Positions 1 through 10,287 of a stretch of DNA of 60,000 nt are shown here, piece by piece (the first letter of the stretch is position 1; each line of letters opens with the position of its first letter). Source of the stretch: Diphasiastrum complanatum. Its lineage: Eukaryota; Streptophyta; Lycopodiopsida; Lycopodiales; Lycopodiaceae. A program made the translations under genes and the position numbers. The notes under the pieces are model-generated. The model was given only the letters and a program-made list of their open reading frames with translations, did not search any database and was not told the origin of the DNA. Where the stretch lies: contig CM055109.1 in NCBI GenBank assembly GCA_029204225.1, forward strand, positions 42,753,862 through 42,813,861, in the 5' to 3' direction.

Positions 1-615
1 TTAGTCTGTGCCATTACTATCCAATATCGGATCAACGTGCGAACAAGGAAAACTCAAGATAAGAAGTCAAGTCGAGCGCGTCGAACCGATACCTGAACTT
101 AAACCAAACCGATATCTGAGAGCGGATGGACGCACACGAGTAAAAGCGGAATGTAGGTAGATTGATTCAAGCGTGCTGAATCAATACCGCATGGAAGTAG
201 AGAACGATAGGAACTTTAAGCAAAAAATTTAAGCGTCGTCCATCTGTATATATAGTGCAAATCTAAAATGATTGCATATGTGGTGGTTTGGAATTTCGAG
301 GTCGGATTACGGTGATGATTACTTCGAGATATTCAGAGGCTTGTTAATCAAATCCAATTAAATATCCATCGGTCATCAAAATGATTAGTCAATATGGCTA
401 ATGATGACCACAATTAATTTCTACAAAAGTATGGTCACATCTACAATTAATTTCTGAAATTGACAAAGTTATGCAATAAATATCTAACCTTTTTTAATAT
501 CCAATCATTATAATTTCAAGAAATTCCAATAGCCATTATTTCATCCAATAGTGAATCGACGTGCATATACTGCATGTGTAAATCAGAGAGGCTATTCTCT
601 CATGCTGAATCGATA
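1..615. other. AT-rich DNA, no gene recognised
   Basis: No open frame of useful length and no motif of a known family is visible on either strand. The stretch is AT-rich with scattered stops in all frames. It may be an LTR or decayed repeat, because the words CGACGTGC and CTGAATCGATATTGG recur nearby, but no boundaries can be drawn. Confidence 0.6.
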
Positions 616-726
616 TTGGACGATAATATGAATGATCAAAGCTTGACTCGATAGATTCTCTCTTAGCTTTGGACAACATGAAGAGTCTATCGAATCAAGC
701 TTTGATCATGCATAATGTCGTCCAAT
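616..726. repeat. Inverted repeat able to form a long hairpin
   Basis: Two arms of about 45 bp (616-660 and about 683-726) are imperfect reverse complements. They begin and end with TTGGACGA and TCGTCCAA, and the inner parts match around ATCAAAGCTTGA and TCAAGCTTTGAT. A loop of about 22 bases separates them. This could be a MITE core or a foldback remnant. Confidence 0.75.
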
Positions 727-865
727 GATTTTGACAATTTTCAAAAATCTTTTTTTCCTGCAATAGCAATTCGACGTGCCTAGTTTCAGTGGAAAATTAC
801 TTTCTTCTCTCAGGTGCACTGATCCGATATCTGAGACACACTGAAAATATATTGGAACGCAATAT

Positions 866-921
866 GTGTGGTTGCTTTGTATGGTATGCTTAGGCTAGAA
901 TCTTGTGTTGAGGACTTTATA
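866..921 (+). repeat. LTR-end fragment of element H
   Basis: The 56 bases match the last part of the H LTR seen at 44124-44180 (plus) and about 2361-2415 (minus), ending in GGACTTTATA. The primer-binding site that follows the LTR in the other copies is absent here. It is a detached fragment lying opposite to the H copy next to it. Confidence 0.8.
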
Positions 922-932
922 AACGACAATTG

Positions 933-1188
933 ATGAGAAGAGCCGTGAGGAATCCCAAGAATCCCGCAAAGCCTGGATGGTGCTCCAAAAGGGATTGGAG
1001 GAAGGTGAAAGGGAAATTGTTGCAAAACAATCCCCAAAAGTATGAACAACAACGTAGGGCTCTACAACTTCAAGCGTTCGTGATGTGAAGAGACCGTGAA
1101 TGAGAGCGAAGGGGAGTTTGAAGATGTAGACACCAACATACACCTACAAGACGAAGGAAGCGAGGAGGGAGGAAGTGATGATGAGTAG
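933..1188 (+). pseudogene. Possible decayed coding relic with acidic C-terminus
   Basis: A 51-codon open frame (933-1088) rich in Arg, Lys and Gln is followed in a shifted frame by a run rich in Glu, Asp and Ser ending in SDDE and a stop at 1188. Basic then acidic composition on the same strand suggests the end of a decayed gene, perhaps transposon-derived. No family is recognised. The two pieces could equally be chance open frames. Confidence 0.25.
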
Positions 1189-1309
1189 AGTTTTGAAATC
1201 AAATGTAAGGCCTTGTAGAAGGCAATGTATGAAGGGGAAATTTATTTTCTCATCAATGTACTTTTTTTTAAATCAATCAATATAATGTTTTGGCACTACA
1301 TTCTTGCAA

Positions 1310-1470
1310 AAAATTTGAATGCATATATTTTTTATTCATGAATGCAAATGTATAGTCGATTGAATGCACATCTATTGAATGAAAATGTATCTATCGATGT
1401 ATTCAATGCAATGTATAGTCTATTTAATGCACATCTATGGAATGCAAATGTATCTATGTATCTATTTTAG
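1310..1470. repeat. Imperfect tandem repeat, unit about 65 bp
   Basis: Words such as AATGCAAATGTAT, AATGCACATCTAT and GTATAGTC recur in the same order twice across this AT-rich stretch. No coding potential is seen. Confidence 0.5.
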
Positions 1471-1775
1471 CACATGATTTGCATGCTAGAATGCACAATA
1501 GAAAAAATAATGGAAACCACAATATAATACATCAATAGATAACACATTAAGTTATCAACTAAATATCAAATGAATCAAAATTGATGTGAATTTACTTTTA
1601 CTATTGTATCTCCATTGTTTTGCAATCTTTGCTTTTCCTTTTGCATGCAGTTGATCTTTCAATCCTTTGCAATGAAAGCTCTTTTTTCATTTTTCATATT
1701 TAAGACTACATCACAAACAAAAAAGATCTTAAAACTTATGATAAAAAAACACATACTATTAACATCCATCAATGT

Positions 1776-2346
1776 TCCTCCTTAAGCTTCCTTCCTGTTC
1801 CCAAGAATCGTCATTGTCTGATATGCCCGAGGCATTTGTTCCATCGTCTGATTTGTTCTTTCCATCTGTCCATCCGTCTCAAGATGATCAGAAGAACCCA
1901 AGCTCAGTGTCGTCTCTAGTTTAGCAAATACGGCTGACCAAAAGTGACCGGTGAACTTCGGATCACGATCGCTCACAATATCACTCGGTAATCCGTAAAG
2001 CCTAAATAGACGCTCTACAAATATCTGAGCTAAATTAGAAGCCTTCGCGATGGTCTTTACCGGAATAAACGTAGCCAATTTGGTAAGACGGTCGACCACA
2101 ACCCAAATTGCATCATGTTGTTTATTCATCCACGGTAACCCAACCACGAAATCCATGGAAATACTATCTCATCGCTTATTAGGGATATCCAGTGGATGCA
2201 ACAAACCGTCCGCCTTATGGCGTTTAGCTTTATTCAACTGGCATTGATCACACTTGACGACATAAGATTCTACAAAGGGCTTGAGTTTTGGCCAATAAAA
2301 ATCCCTTTGTACCAAATCCAATGTACGATGTATGTCGGAATGTCAT
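1776..2346 (-). pseudogene. Element H second copy: internally deleted chromovirus integrase
   Basis: Read on the minus strand, the product starts just after a primer-binding site and contains the end of the integrase zinc-binding region, then a Ty3/gypsy integrase core. Three motifs carry the catalytic residues: MDFVVGLP (first Asp), SDRDPKF (second Asp) and DGQMERTNQ (Glu). The frame then jumps to the tail of a chromodomain (SDNDDSWE, read in another frame) and stops near 1776. Gag, protease, reverse transcriptase and RNase H are missing between primer site and integrase, and the integrase C-terminus is missing too. The deletion junction next to the primer site is the same as in the copy at 44182-44562. 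Confidence 0.85.
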
Positions 2347-2358
2347 GCTCTGGTACCA
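2347..2358 (-). other. Primer-binding site of H (initiator Met tRNA type)
   Basis: TGGTACCAGAGC on the minus strand differs by one base from TGGTATCAGAGC, the complement of the 3' end of plant initiator-Met tRNA. It lies directly after an LTR end. Confidence 0.85.
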
Positions 2359-2854
2359 ATATAAAGTCCTCAACACAAGATTCTAGCCTAAGCATACCAT
2401 ACAAAGCAACCACACGTGGAAACCGGTGGAGGTTAAACCAACCCAACCAAAATTAGATCGTACGGATCTAGACCCCAAGCTATGGATCAATCAGAGTCAT
2501 GGAAAGAGGAGTCACACCAGCAGCATGTAGCTACTCATCACAAATCAAGCATACACTAGTGAGAGCCCATCAGATATACTTATACCCTCCAAGGCCCATG
2601 CACCACTAGTAGTGCTCTGTGAGACCTCACTAGACACCTCTGCAGCCCATCGGGGTCATGTCATCCAGTTTTCTAATGACTCACTGATAGACCCATACCA
2701 ACTCCACCACCATGTGTTTAGGCCTACAACCATTAATTATTACCATGTACACATAAGGGCCCCAATTCCCTTATAGTCACAATCAACTTATGGGTTGTTG
2801 GTGTACCGGTCCCTAGCGTGGACACGCTACCCGAGACCAATCATGGGCATGACA
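2359..2854 (-). repeat. LTR of chromovirus element H
   Basis: It starts with TGTCATGCCC after a polypurine tract and ends with GGACTTTATA before a primer-binding site. It matches 43772-44180 in opposite orientation over about 400 bp. Having a polypurine tract on one side and a primer site on the other means it joins the end of one H copy to the start of another, so this is a tandem H arrangement sharing one LTR. Confidence 0.85.
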
Positions 2855-2868
2855 TTCTTCCCCCCTTA
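2855..2868 (-). other. Polypurine tract of H
   Basis: AAGGGGGGAAGAA on the minus strand lies directly upstream of the LTR start TGTCATG, as expected for plus-strand priming in a Ty3/gypsy element. Confidence 0.8.
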
Positions 2869-2869
2869 T

Positions 2870-2998
2870 TCAAGTTTTGTCCTCATAGCTTAAAACTGAG
2901 AAAGTTCCTTCTTAAGCTTCCTTCCTATTTTCAGGAATCGTCATTGTCTGTACATCCCCTCTATCGAACCAGATGCTCGGTAACTATACGATTTCTCA
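2870..2998 (-). pseudogene. Tail of H chromodomain and polyprotein end
   Basis: The minus frame reads LRNRIVTEHLVR, a broken Trp, then RGCTDNDDS, which is typical of the end of a chromovirus chromodomain. Several stops follow before the polypurine tract. The other part of the same chromodomain (PEKILDTKTK) is at 11451-11480, on the far side of inserted element G1. Confidence 0.8.
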
Positions 2999-3003
2999 AT
3001 CAT
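2999..3003. repeat. Target site duplication of G1 (left)
   Basis: ATCAT here is repeated at 11446-11450, directly outside the two long direct repeats of G1. Confidence 0.85.
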
Positions 3004-4159
3004 TATTGACTGATTCTGACGAATCTCCAAGATACTCGGACAGAGCAACTCAAGAGCACCTCTCGCCTTAGACCGAGGAGGTCTCTCAGAAGACGAGACT
3101 AATGAAGACTGAGAGCCGAGAAATACTAGCTAGGAAAGACATGCAAGAACTATGTAAGCCTCATGGTGAATCCCAGAAGATGAAATGACCATGTAGGAAC
3201 TAGTATTTCTAAGCAAATGTAATAAATGCAAGTAGATCTCTCTTAAAGAAAGTAGAGTGAGCCACCTTTTGATGGTGACCTCTAGTGGAGAGCAATATTC
3301 CACTTGTAATTTGTGAAATGTGGAAATTCCACTAGGATGCCACCTAAGGAGCTCTCTTGCTTATTTAAGAGACTCCCTCTTTGTGAAGAGGAGCTTTTTG
3401 TGAATTGTATCAACTCCATGCTGAAATGAGAAGAGCCTTCACGAGTTTGGTGCAACCCTTGAGCTCCTTGATCATGCTTGTTTCTTGAGTGATGCATTTA
3501 TGATTTTGCCCTTCCATCCTTTTGTGTGTGGTTGTGGACTGTAGAGTGGATTAGATTTGTTGCTTTTGTAGAGTGAATTAGATTTCATGTTTTCTTGTGG
3601 ATTAGTGTAGGAGCCAGCATTCAAGTAAACTAAATAGGCTAGATATGTGGTGTGATTCTTGCATATCTCTTTACAATCCAGTTCTTGATGTTCTTGGGAT
3701 GTCTAAGAATCAAAAGGCTGGTTAGTTTCTTGATTCTTGGACTTCTAACATGCTGTAGATTAGTTTTGTTTCTTGTTTTTGTCAAGTTATGCAAGGTAGC
3801 TCAGTGTTAATGTAGTGTAGGCTCTGAGTCCGTTTTAAGTGTAGGTAGCTGTAGAAATCCATTGAACGTTCATTGGTTTGCATGTTGATCTGTGAATGAG
3901 CGTTCTAGGCTTGCATCTTTATGTAGAATGTAAGTGCATTCAAGAGTGACGTCCCTGAGTAGTCCTCTGACAGGCAGGACATAAAAAAACTCTATACTAC
4001 ATAGATATTCAGTCCGTTTATGCCTGGCCTGGGCATTGTAACACAAAAGAAACAGTCAAGTAATGCCCCAACGAGCCTGGTAACAGACAAGAAATAGATC
4101 TATAACCAAGAAGCAGAAAAGTAAACAACAAGTCCTATGGAGCAAGGGATCTGTAAACA
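3004..4159 (+). repeat. 5' LTR of G1
   Basis: Starts TATTGACTG (the partner LTR has TGTTGGCTG, so the terminal G is mutated) and ends TGTAAACA. It is a direct repeat of 10288-11445. Open frames inside it on the minus strand are non-coding. Confidence 0.88.
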
Positions 4160-4183
4160 TTTGGTGCCATTGCCACTTGAACC
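4160..4183 (+). other. Putative primer-binding site of G1
   Basis: TGGTGCCATTGCC follows the LTR end after two bases. It starts with TGG, the complement of the tRNA CCA end. I did not match it confidently to a particular tRNA. Confidence 0.5.
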
Positions 4184-4399
4184 CCAGTGCATTCTAAATC
4201 TATAACATGTGCAATATTGTCCTTGTTCAGATCTCTGCAAACAAACTCCTACTCTTTTCACACATCTGAATTACTACACACTGGACAAAGCCACATCACA
4301 TCATTGACCAAATCCACGGGCTGGTAGACTCGCAAATCCGTTGTTACCAAACGCACTAACAGACCTAGATTTCCTTCAACTCCAAGCTCACGCTCTGCC

Positions 4400-4645
4400 C
4401 GTTCCCAATGCTAAATTCTCAACCGAGCTCACCTCTTGAAATCTCAACCGGAGCTCAAGCTTCAGATCTCAACCGAAGCTCACCTCTTGAAATCTCAACC
4501 GGAGCACAGCTCCCATCTCAACCGGAGCTCACCCTCAGATCTCAACCGGAGCTCACTATCAAATCTCAACCGACGCTCAGAGAAATCTCACCCGGAGCCC
4601 AAGCTTCAGATTTCAACCGGAGCTCACTGTCAATTCTCAACCGAA
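4400..4645 (+). repeat. Minisatellite of TCTCAACCGGAGCTCA-type units
   Basis: About nine imperfect units of roughly 20-30 bp share the core CTCAACCGGAGCTCA. Translation in two frames gives repetitive Ser-Gln-Pro-Glu peptides, which I take to be an artefact of the repeat. The array lies in the leader between primer site and gag of G1. Confidence 0.85.
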
Positions 4646-5340
4646 GAACTCTGTTGCCTCTACCCTCCAACCGCATCACATCGCACCATTGAAGGTCCAA
4701 CCACCGCAACAATCAAAACCATCGCAATCACCCTTCATCCACACTACACCGAAACAACCGCATTCAATCGCACCAGTTTGCACTCTCCCCACCTTACAAG
4801 CCACCTCCATCTCCATCCGCATTAACCGCAACACCCGCATTCCCAGTTGCAAGCTCCTTCCACCGTTGTAACCGCATCTCATCGCATTCACAGACCTTCT
4901 GCACTCCATTGTCACAACTACCCTCCCACGACATATCATCAAAATTGTCCGCTGACACCGTCCACCCTCCGCAGCATTCCATCGCACACAATTGCAAACG
5001 GACCACCTTCACCTCCATCCGTTTCCGTCACATTACCCCGCATCCACCCTGAAACGAAACCATCGCAATCACCGTTCATCCGCATTACCATCGCAACCAC
5101 AACTCACACTCATCTACCTTTGCTCATCGCAGTCGCATCAAACCATAATCAAACGACTCTATGACTGCCATCAGACACTCTCACCGCAATACCCGAACTC
5201 CCATCCGTCCGTCGCACCCGCAATCCACCGCAATTTGACCTTCAACGGTCCCGCCGTTTTCGACCACACTTCCAGTCGTAAACGATCGCATCCCATTCGC
5301 CGTCACCACACATTCTCCACACAAACCTTCACGCTTCGTC
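4646..5340 (+). repeat. G-poor, CCGCA/ATCGCA-rich leader of G1
   Basis: The plus strand is strongly depleted in G and rich in C and A, with scattered CCGCAT, CATCGCA and CCACC words. Open frames here are rich in His, Pro, Ser and Thr, as expected from composition. No protein family is recognised. The same composition resumes at 5870-6560. Confidence 0.6.
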
Positions 5341-5870
5341 CGTTCCCTCACGCTCAAATCTCGACCAAAACAGACAACCATTCGTCAAATCTCGACCGGA
5401 GCAAGAGCCACAGTCAAATCTCAAGCAAAGCTCAGAAAAATCTCAACCGGAGCACCCTGCTCACATCTCAACAGGAGGCCCAATCATCAGATCTCAACCA
5501 GAGGCCCAATCGTCAGATCTCAAGCGGAGGCCCAATCGTCAGATCTCAATCGGAGGCCCACCGTCAAATCTCAACCGGAGCCATTGTCAAATCTCAACCA
5601 AAGCTCAAGCTTCAGATCTCAACTGAAGCTCACCTCTTGAAATCTCAGCCAGAGCACAGCTCTCATCTCAACCGGAGCTCACCCTCAAATCTCAACCGGA
5701 GCTCACTGTCAAATCTCAACCAAAGCTCAGATCACCCTGCTCACAGCTCAACTGGAGCTCACACTGTCAAATCTCAACTGGAGCTCTCTGTCAATTCTCA
5801 ACCGGAGCCATCTAAGCAATCTTAACCGGAGTGAGCTGTTAGATCTCAACCGACGGAAGTCACTCTAGCT
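5341..5870 (+). repeat. Second minisatellite array in G1 leader
   Basis: About eighteen units share the core TCTCAACCGGAGC or TCTCAACCAGAGGCCCAATC. The 5460-5560 part has a sub-family of about 30 bp units with AGGCCCAATCGTCAGATC. It extends the array seen at 4400-4645. Confidence 0.85.
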
Positions 5871-6628
5871 CAACCAACGGAACCCACACTCCAGCCTAGC
5901 TTCCCATCCACCCACACTCCGTCTTTGTCACTGTTCGCAACCACATTCGCCCACTTTCCTCACCTCCGCATCAGACCTCAGTCAAACGACCCTTTGACTG
6001 CCCACGGCCGCCTTCAACCACCTTACAAACCACCTCAACATCCATCCGTAATCACCCGTCACAACTGCCCTCCCACGACATCTCATCGCCATCGGACCAC
6101 TGTCCACTTCCGCAGCATTCCATCGCAACCTCCCCACATCGCAACCTCCCCTTCCTATCGTCACCCCGTCGTAACCGACATTCACTGCAACTCACACTTA
6201 CCACCACATTCGCACTGCACCAAACACCATTACCACTGCAGTTGACCGTTTCCCCACTGCCACAGCATCTTTGCACGCGTCACAGCCGCATCCAACCGCA
6301 TTTGCACCGCCCTACAATCGTCCGCTCCTAATAGCAACAGACCGCCACAACCCGTAACTGACCGCACTAACCGCACGGATCCCGACTATTCACTAAACCC
6401 GTAACGGACCACATTTACACCACCTCCGCTGACACCGCTAACACCATCATCTACATTCGCCATCACAACCACATCCGTTGAAATCGCATGTTACAACCGC
6501 AAACCGCAATCCACCGTAACCATAAACCATAACCGTAGGAACCGCAAAGCCCCCAAAAAAAAAAAAACTTCCAAAAACACAAAAAACTCAGAAAATATAA
6601 ACAACAATAAAAAACTAACCAGTACCCA

Positions 6629-7966
6629 ATGGACCAACAAAATGATCCTCAAGTCCCAGACGATTATCCACGGCGAGATCAGGTCCCTTGAAGCTGAACA
6701 AATTAGACGTCATAGGTCCTACCGAATGCGAGCCGAACTCCAAGAGCCATCCACAAACTCGTTCGATGGACAAGAACCTGATAGAGCCGAGTCCTCAAGT
6801 GCATGACCCTATTTTTCTGGTGCTGAGCCCTCACGGGTCAGAACCAACACTAATGGAATTTTGGCTACCCATGGAGCTCATCTTGAGAGACGTACACCAA
6901 AACTAGACCTACCAAAGTTTGACGGTACTTCGGACCCTCAAAGATTTTTGCAAATCTTTGAGAATGCATGTGATGTGTATGGCGAAACATCTCCCGATGC
7001 TATGGTCCAACTATTTTCGATGACCAAGATTGCTAAAGCACGTGATTGGTTTTTTAACCTTGACTGTGAAGATAAGCGTGACTGGTCACTCTTGAAGGAG
7101 GCCTTTATCAAACGCTTTAAGCCATTTCACTTGATAGAAAGCCCTTTTGTCAAGCTAAGTATTATCAAAATGACAAAAGATGAAGGAGTACGAGATTATA
7201 TTGAGCGTTTCAAACGCCTCAAAAGTCAAGTACAAGAACAACCCTCCGAATAGATGCTCATCATCTCGTTTGTAGTCGGCCTTCCAAGATGGATTAGACG
7301 CGAGCTTAAATCCAATGATGAATATATGAGCCTCAAATTAGCTATGTCTGATGCCATAAAGGAAGAAGACGAAGGATTAGATGTTGACGAATCCAAGGAA
7401 AGACGAGCACCACGTGCACCTGTCTATGAGTTGAAGCCGATCGAGGACACCCGAGATGAGCTTTGGAAATCACAACTGGACTTGTTTAATAAGCAACACC
7501 AACTTCAAATGGAGAAACTCACCAATGAGTTTCAAACTACCCTAACCATGCCTGGTCAATCAAACCTTGCACAGGTACCTTATAGACGAAAAACAATATG
7601 GTGCCCACACTGCCAGGATATGCATCCTGTTGATGCTTGTCCTTCATATCGACCTATTCAAGCACATATAGTTCAACAATATGATGAACACCCATCACAA
7701 TCTGGAAATGCCTTGCCTTATCATGAATATCCACCGGCAAGTCCAGAACCACTAGCCATACAAGATGGCTACGCCGTTACACAAGGGCCACTGCACACCA
7801 GATGTTTCATCTGTGGTGAAACTGGCCACTTTATGGTTGATTGTTCAGTTAAGACCCAGTACCATGCTGAGTGTCTTGACTGTATCCAAAAACATAGTTT
7901 CAAGGACTATCCAAAACAACCAACTAAGATGCTACCTTCCCGTCACGTCAGCTATGAATCACAATA
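6629..7966 (+). pseudogene. G1 gag (Ty3/gypsy type), broken
   Basis: The frame opens with ATG at 6629, shifts frame within about 60 bases, and has an internal TGA near 6803 and another stop at 7251. From 6861 it shows a retrotransposon gag domain: DLPKFDGTSDP, then AKARDWFFNL, then LKEAFIKRFKP. Further on come a Cys/His cluster (CPHCQDMHPVDAC) and a CCHC zinc knuckle (CFICGETGHFMVDC) near 7800, expected to bind RNA. The product would be the particle-forming capsid/nucleocapsid. The protein ends at about 7966 and no protease or polymerase follows. Confidence 0.85.
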
Positions 7967-10274
7967 GGATCTTCATGACAACAACACGAGCACCATAACA
8001 ATCAACAGTTAAACCTGCTGCTCAGTCGAGAAGTTTCTTGTAAGCTTCTACTACATCACCGTCCAATACACCAGCTTCATAATGAAAAAGACAATATGAA
8101 GTGAGTCCTTGTCAAAAGAAAGTGAAACCGATATTCCGTCATCTGCTACAATGTCCAACCATGAGCAACCTCCATAGGGAATTGACAGTTTCTCTTCCTT
8201 TCTACAAACTCCAATCTATTTGTCTTTCCACATGCAAATAAGATTTCCAATGTGCCAATACACAATACATCTAGGATTCGAAAATACATTTAGAGATTCG
8301 GTTCTAAATCTCTTGTTCAAAGAGGTCCTCAGGACATAGTACCTCACCCATACCTACATCTCACGCTATATCTTACAACATCTGTTATCCATGATGATAG
8401 ATTTTAGTGTCACCAACCCTGTCTTGTTTTGACAAGGGCATGTCAGAGTAAGTCACATTACTCTACAAAACAACTGAAATATTGCAACTATCAAGGTACA
8501 TATCAATGCTGATGAATGCAAGTTTTGTTCGACAAGTGCTATACAGTTATCACTATCTGTAACGTTTGTTTATTTTCTTGTTTCTCTTCACCTATTTTTG
8601 TGACTGATTTTTGCATGAGGAATAGCTATTGCACGAGAGTCTTCTGTAGAGCATCTCCAGAACACATTTTCATTCATCTATCCATCTTCAGATTACCATG
8701 TACAGCAGTTTCAAATTTTTGAAAACTATGAGAAATCCATGACAAGTTAGAGTTGATTCCTGCACCTCATTGCCATAATATTCTTTGAGTCAACTACAGG
8801 AAGATCGAAACAAATTTAGTTAAAATCTGTTCAATCTTTAGTCCAGTCACATGTTCAACGAGTTTCAACAATGTGTTCCACACGTCGATCCAATCTTGAG
8901 CATGAACAGTCACCAGCAACAACATCCCCACCAACAGATTTTTTTTGGGGGGGATAGAGAGAGTGGATTTGCTTGGATCCACTGGAGCAGTTACGCTGCC
9001 AGCAACAACACCATCAAGATCGACAGCCAAGGTCACAAACCCAAGGTCGACAATGACAAGGCTAAGAAGACAGATGGGCAATCCAAAGCGACTCGATCAG
9101 AAGAAGTACCCCAGTCACGACAAAGATCCTTCAGAAAGGGAAACAAAGCATTGGAAAATCAGTCTCCTTCTTCAACCAACCTCTTGTCATACTTGTGTGC
9201 CCATTCTCATGTCTATCGTCCACACCATCTACCGTTGTCACCACCACCCTCCCTTCCATCTGTTTGTTTATCATCAGTTTACTGTTCTTCTGAGAAATTT
9301 CCAGTTTTTTATAGTCTTACCGAAGTAGCTGATAGATCATTGCAAGTGTCTTGTGGAGACCAACTACCACCTATATTGGTTGTTCAGCCAAAAAAGACCT
9401 ACAAAAGCAGGCGAAGCAGCTAGAAGAAATAAAAAGAAAGATCTAGGAAGCTGAGGAGGAAAGGACAAAACTTAAACAACAGATGAGTTAGATCGACCTT
9501 GATCAAAAGAATCTCTCTGGAGCAATGATAGTTGAATTCCCTCTTATGAAGCCCAAAGGGATCCAAAAGTAACGGATCAAAAGAAAGAGCTGCAGAATAA
9601 TGAAAGATGAAGACATCCGTAAACCTACAAAATAAAGCGAGCTCCTCATCTAGCAAGTGGTGGTCGAAGCTTGACATTGCAAGGGTCCAAGACTGCAACC
9701 GTAGAGCTATCAGGTACTTCACCCTACCACCAAGTCTTCATCATGTTTCCTTACCGTTACCAAACCGTCCATCCAAAACTGTTCCTATTACCAATTTTTG
9801 ATGAATCCATCCCCTTGAGACTGATATTCAAAGTTTGTGCAACCTGCAGATCAAAGGTTTTCCTTGAGACAGGAACTTCGACTGAGAGAATAACCACAGA
9901 AACAACCAGAAGCGAATGGAGGATACAGACCTCCCAGAAGTTAGTACCTGCCAAGAAATCAAAGATGAAACCGTCAATGGCAATACAAGTGACTAAACAA
10001 AGAGACATGAGGAAAGCACTCGAGCATGCAAGTTATGAAGTTGCTGAGAGCTCTCCGATTTTGAGAATGTCAACCACCTATAGCAATAAGACATTCTGAT
10101 CCAATTGTGGCAATTCGTGAAAGACAATTTTTGTGATAAAAACTGGCGACAATAAGCACTTGGTTTTATGTAAGCGAACTAGGATCTACGCTTTTCCAAG
10201 TGACGATCGAAGATGCCAATGCAAAGCGGAACGACATCATCCAATATGAGTTGCAGTGGGTCCTGCAACACATT
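7967..10274 (+). other. G1 internal region without recognisable pol
   Basis: About 2.3 kb between the gag end and the polypurine tract. I looked for protease DSG/DTG, reverse transcriptase YxDD and integrase motifs in the supplied frames and saw none. Open frames at 8851-9423 (Gln/His/Ser-rich) and 9671-10099 match nothing I know. It is probably spacer or captured sequence in a non-autonomous element. Confidence 0.6.
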
Positions 10275-10287
10275 AGGGGTGGGATGA
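10275..10287 (+). other. Polypurine tract of G1
   Basis: AGGGGTGGGATGA directly precedes the 3' LTR start at 10288. Confidence 0.7.

Noticed and set aside
2050-2456. Plus-strand frames opposite H integrase and LTR
   Set aside because: Shadow frames: the minus strand carries the integrase motifs.
4408-5825. Long Ser/Pro/Gln-rich open frames in the G1 leader
   Set aside because: They follow from minisatellite units and low G content. Several frames are open at once over the same bases, and no domain is seen.
4400-5870. CRISPR-like array
   Set aside because: Units adjoin each other without regular unique spacers, and the setting is a plant retroelement.
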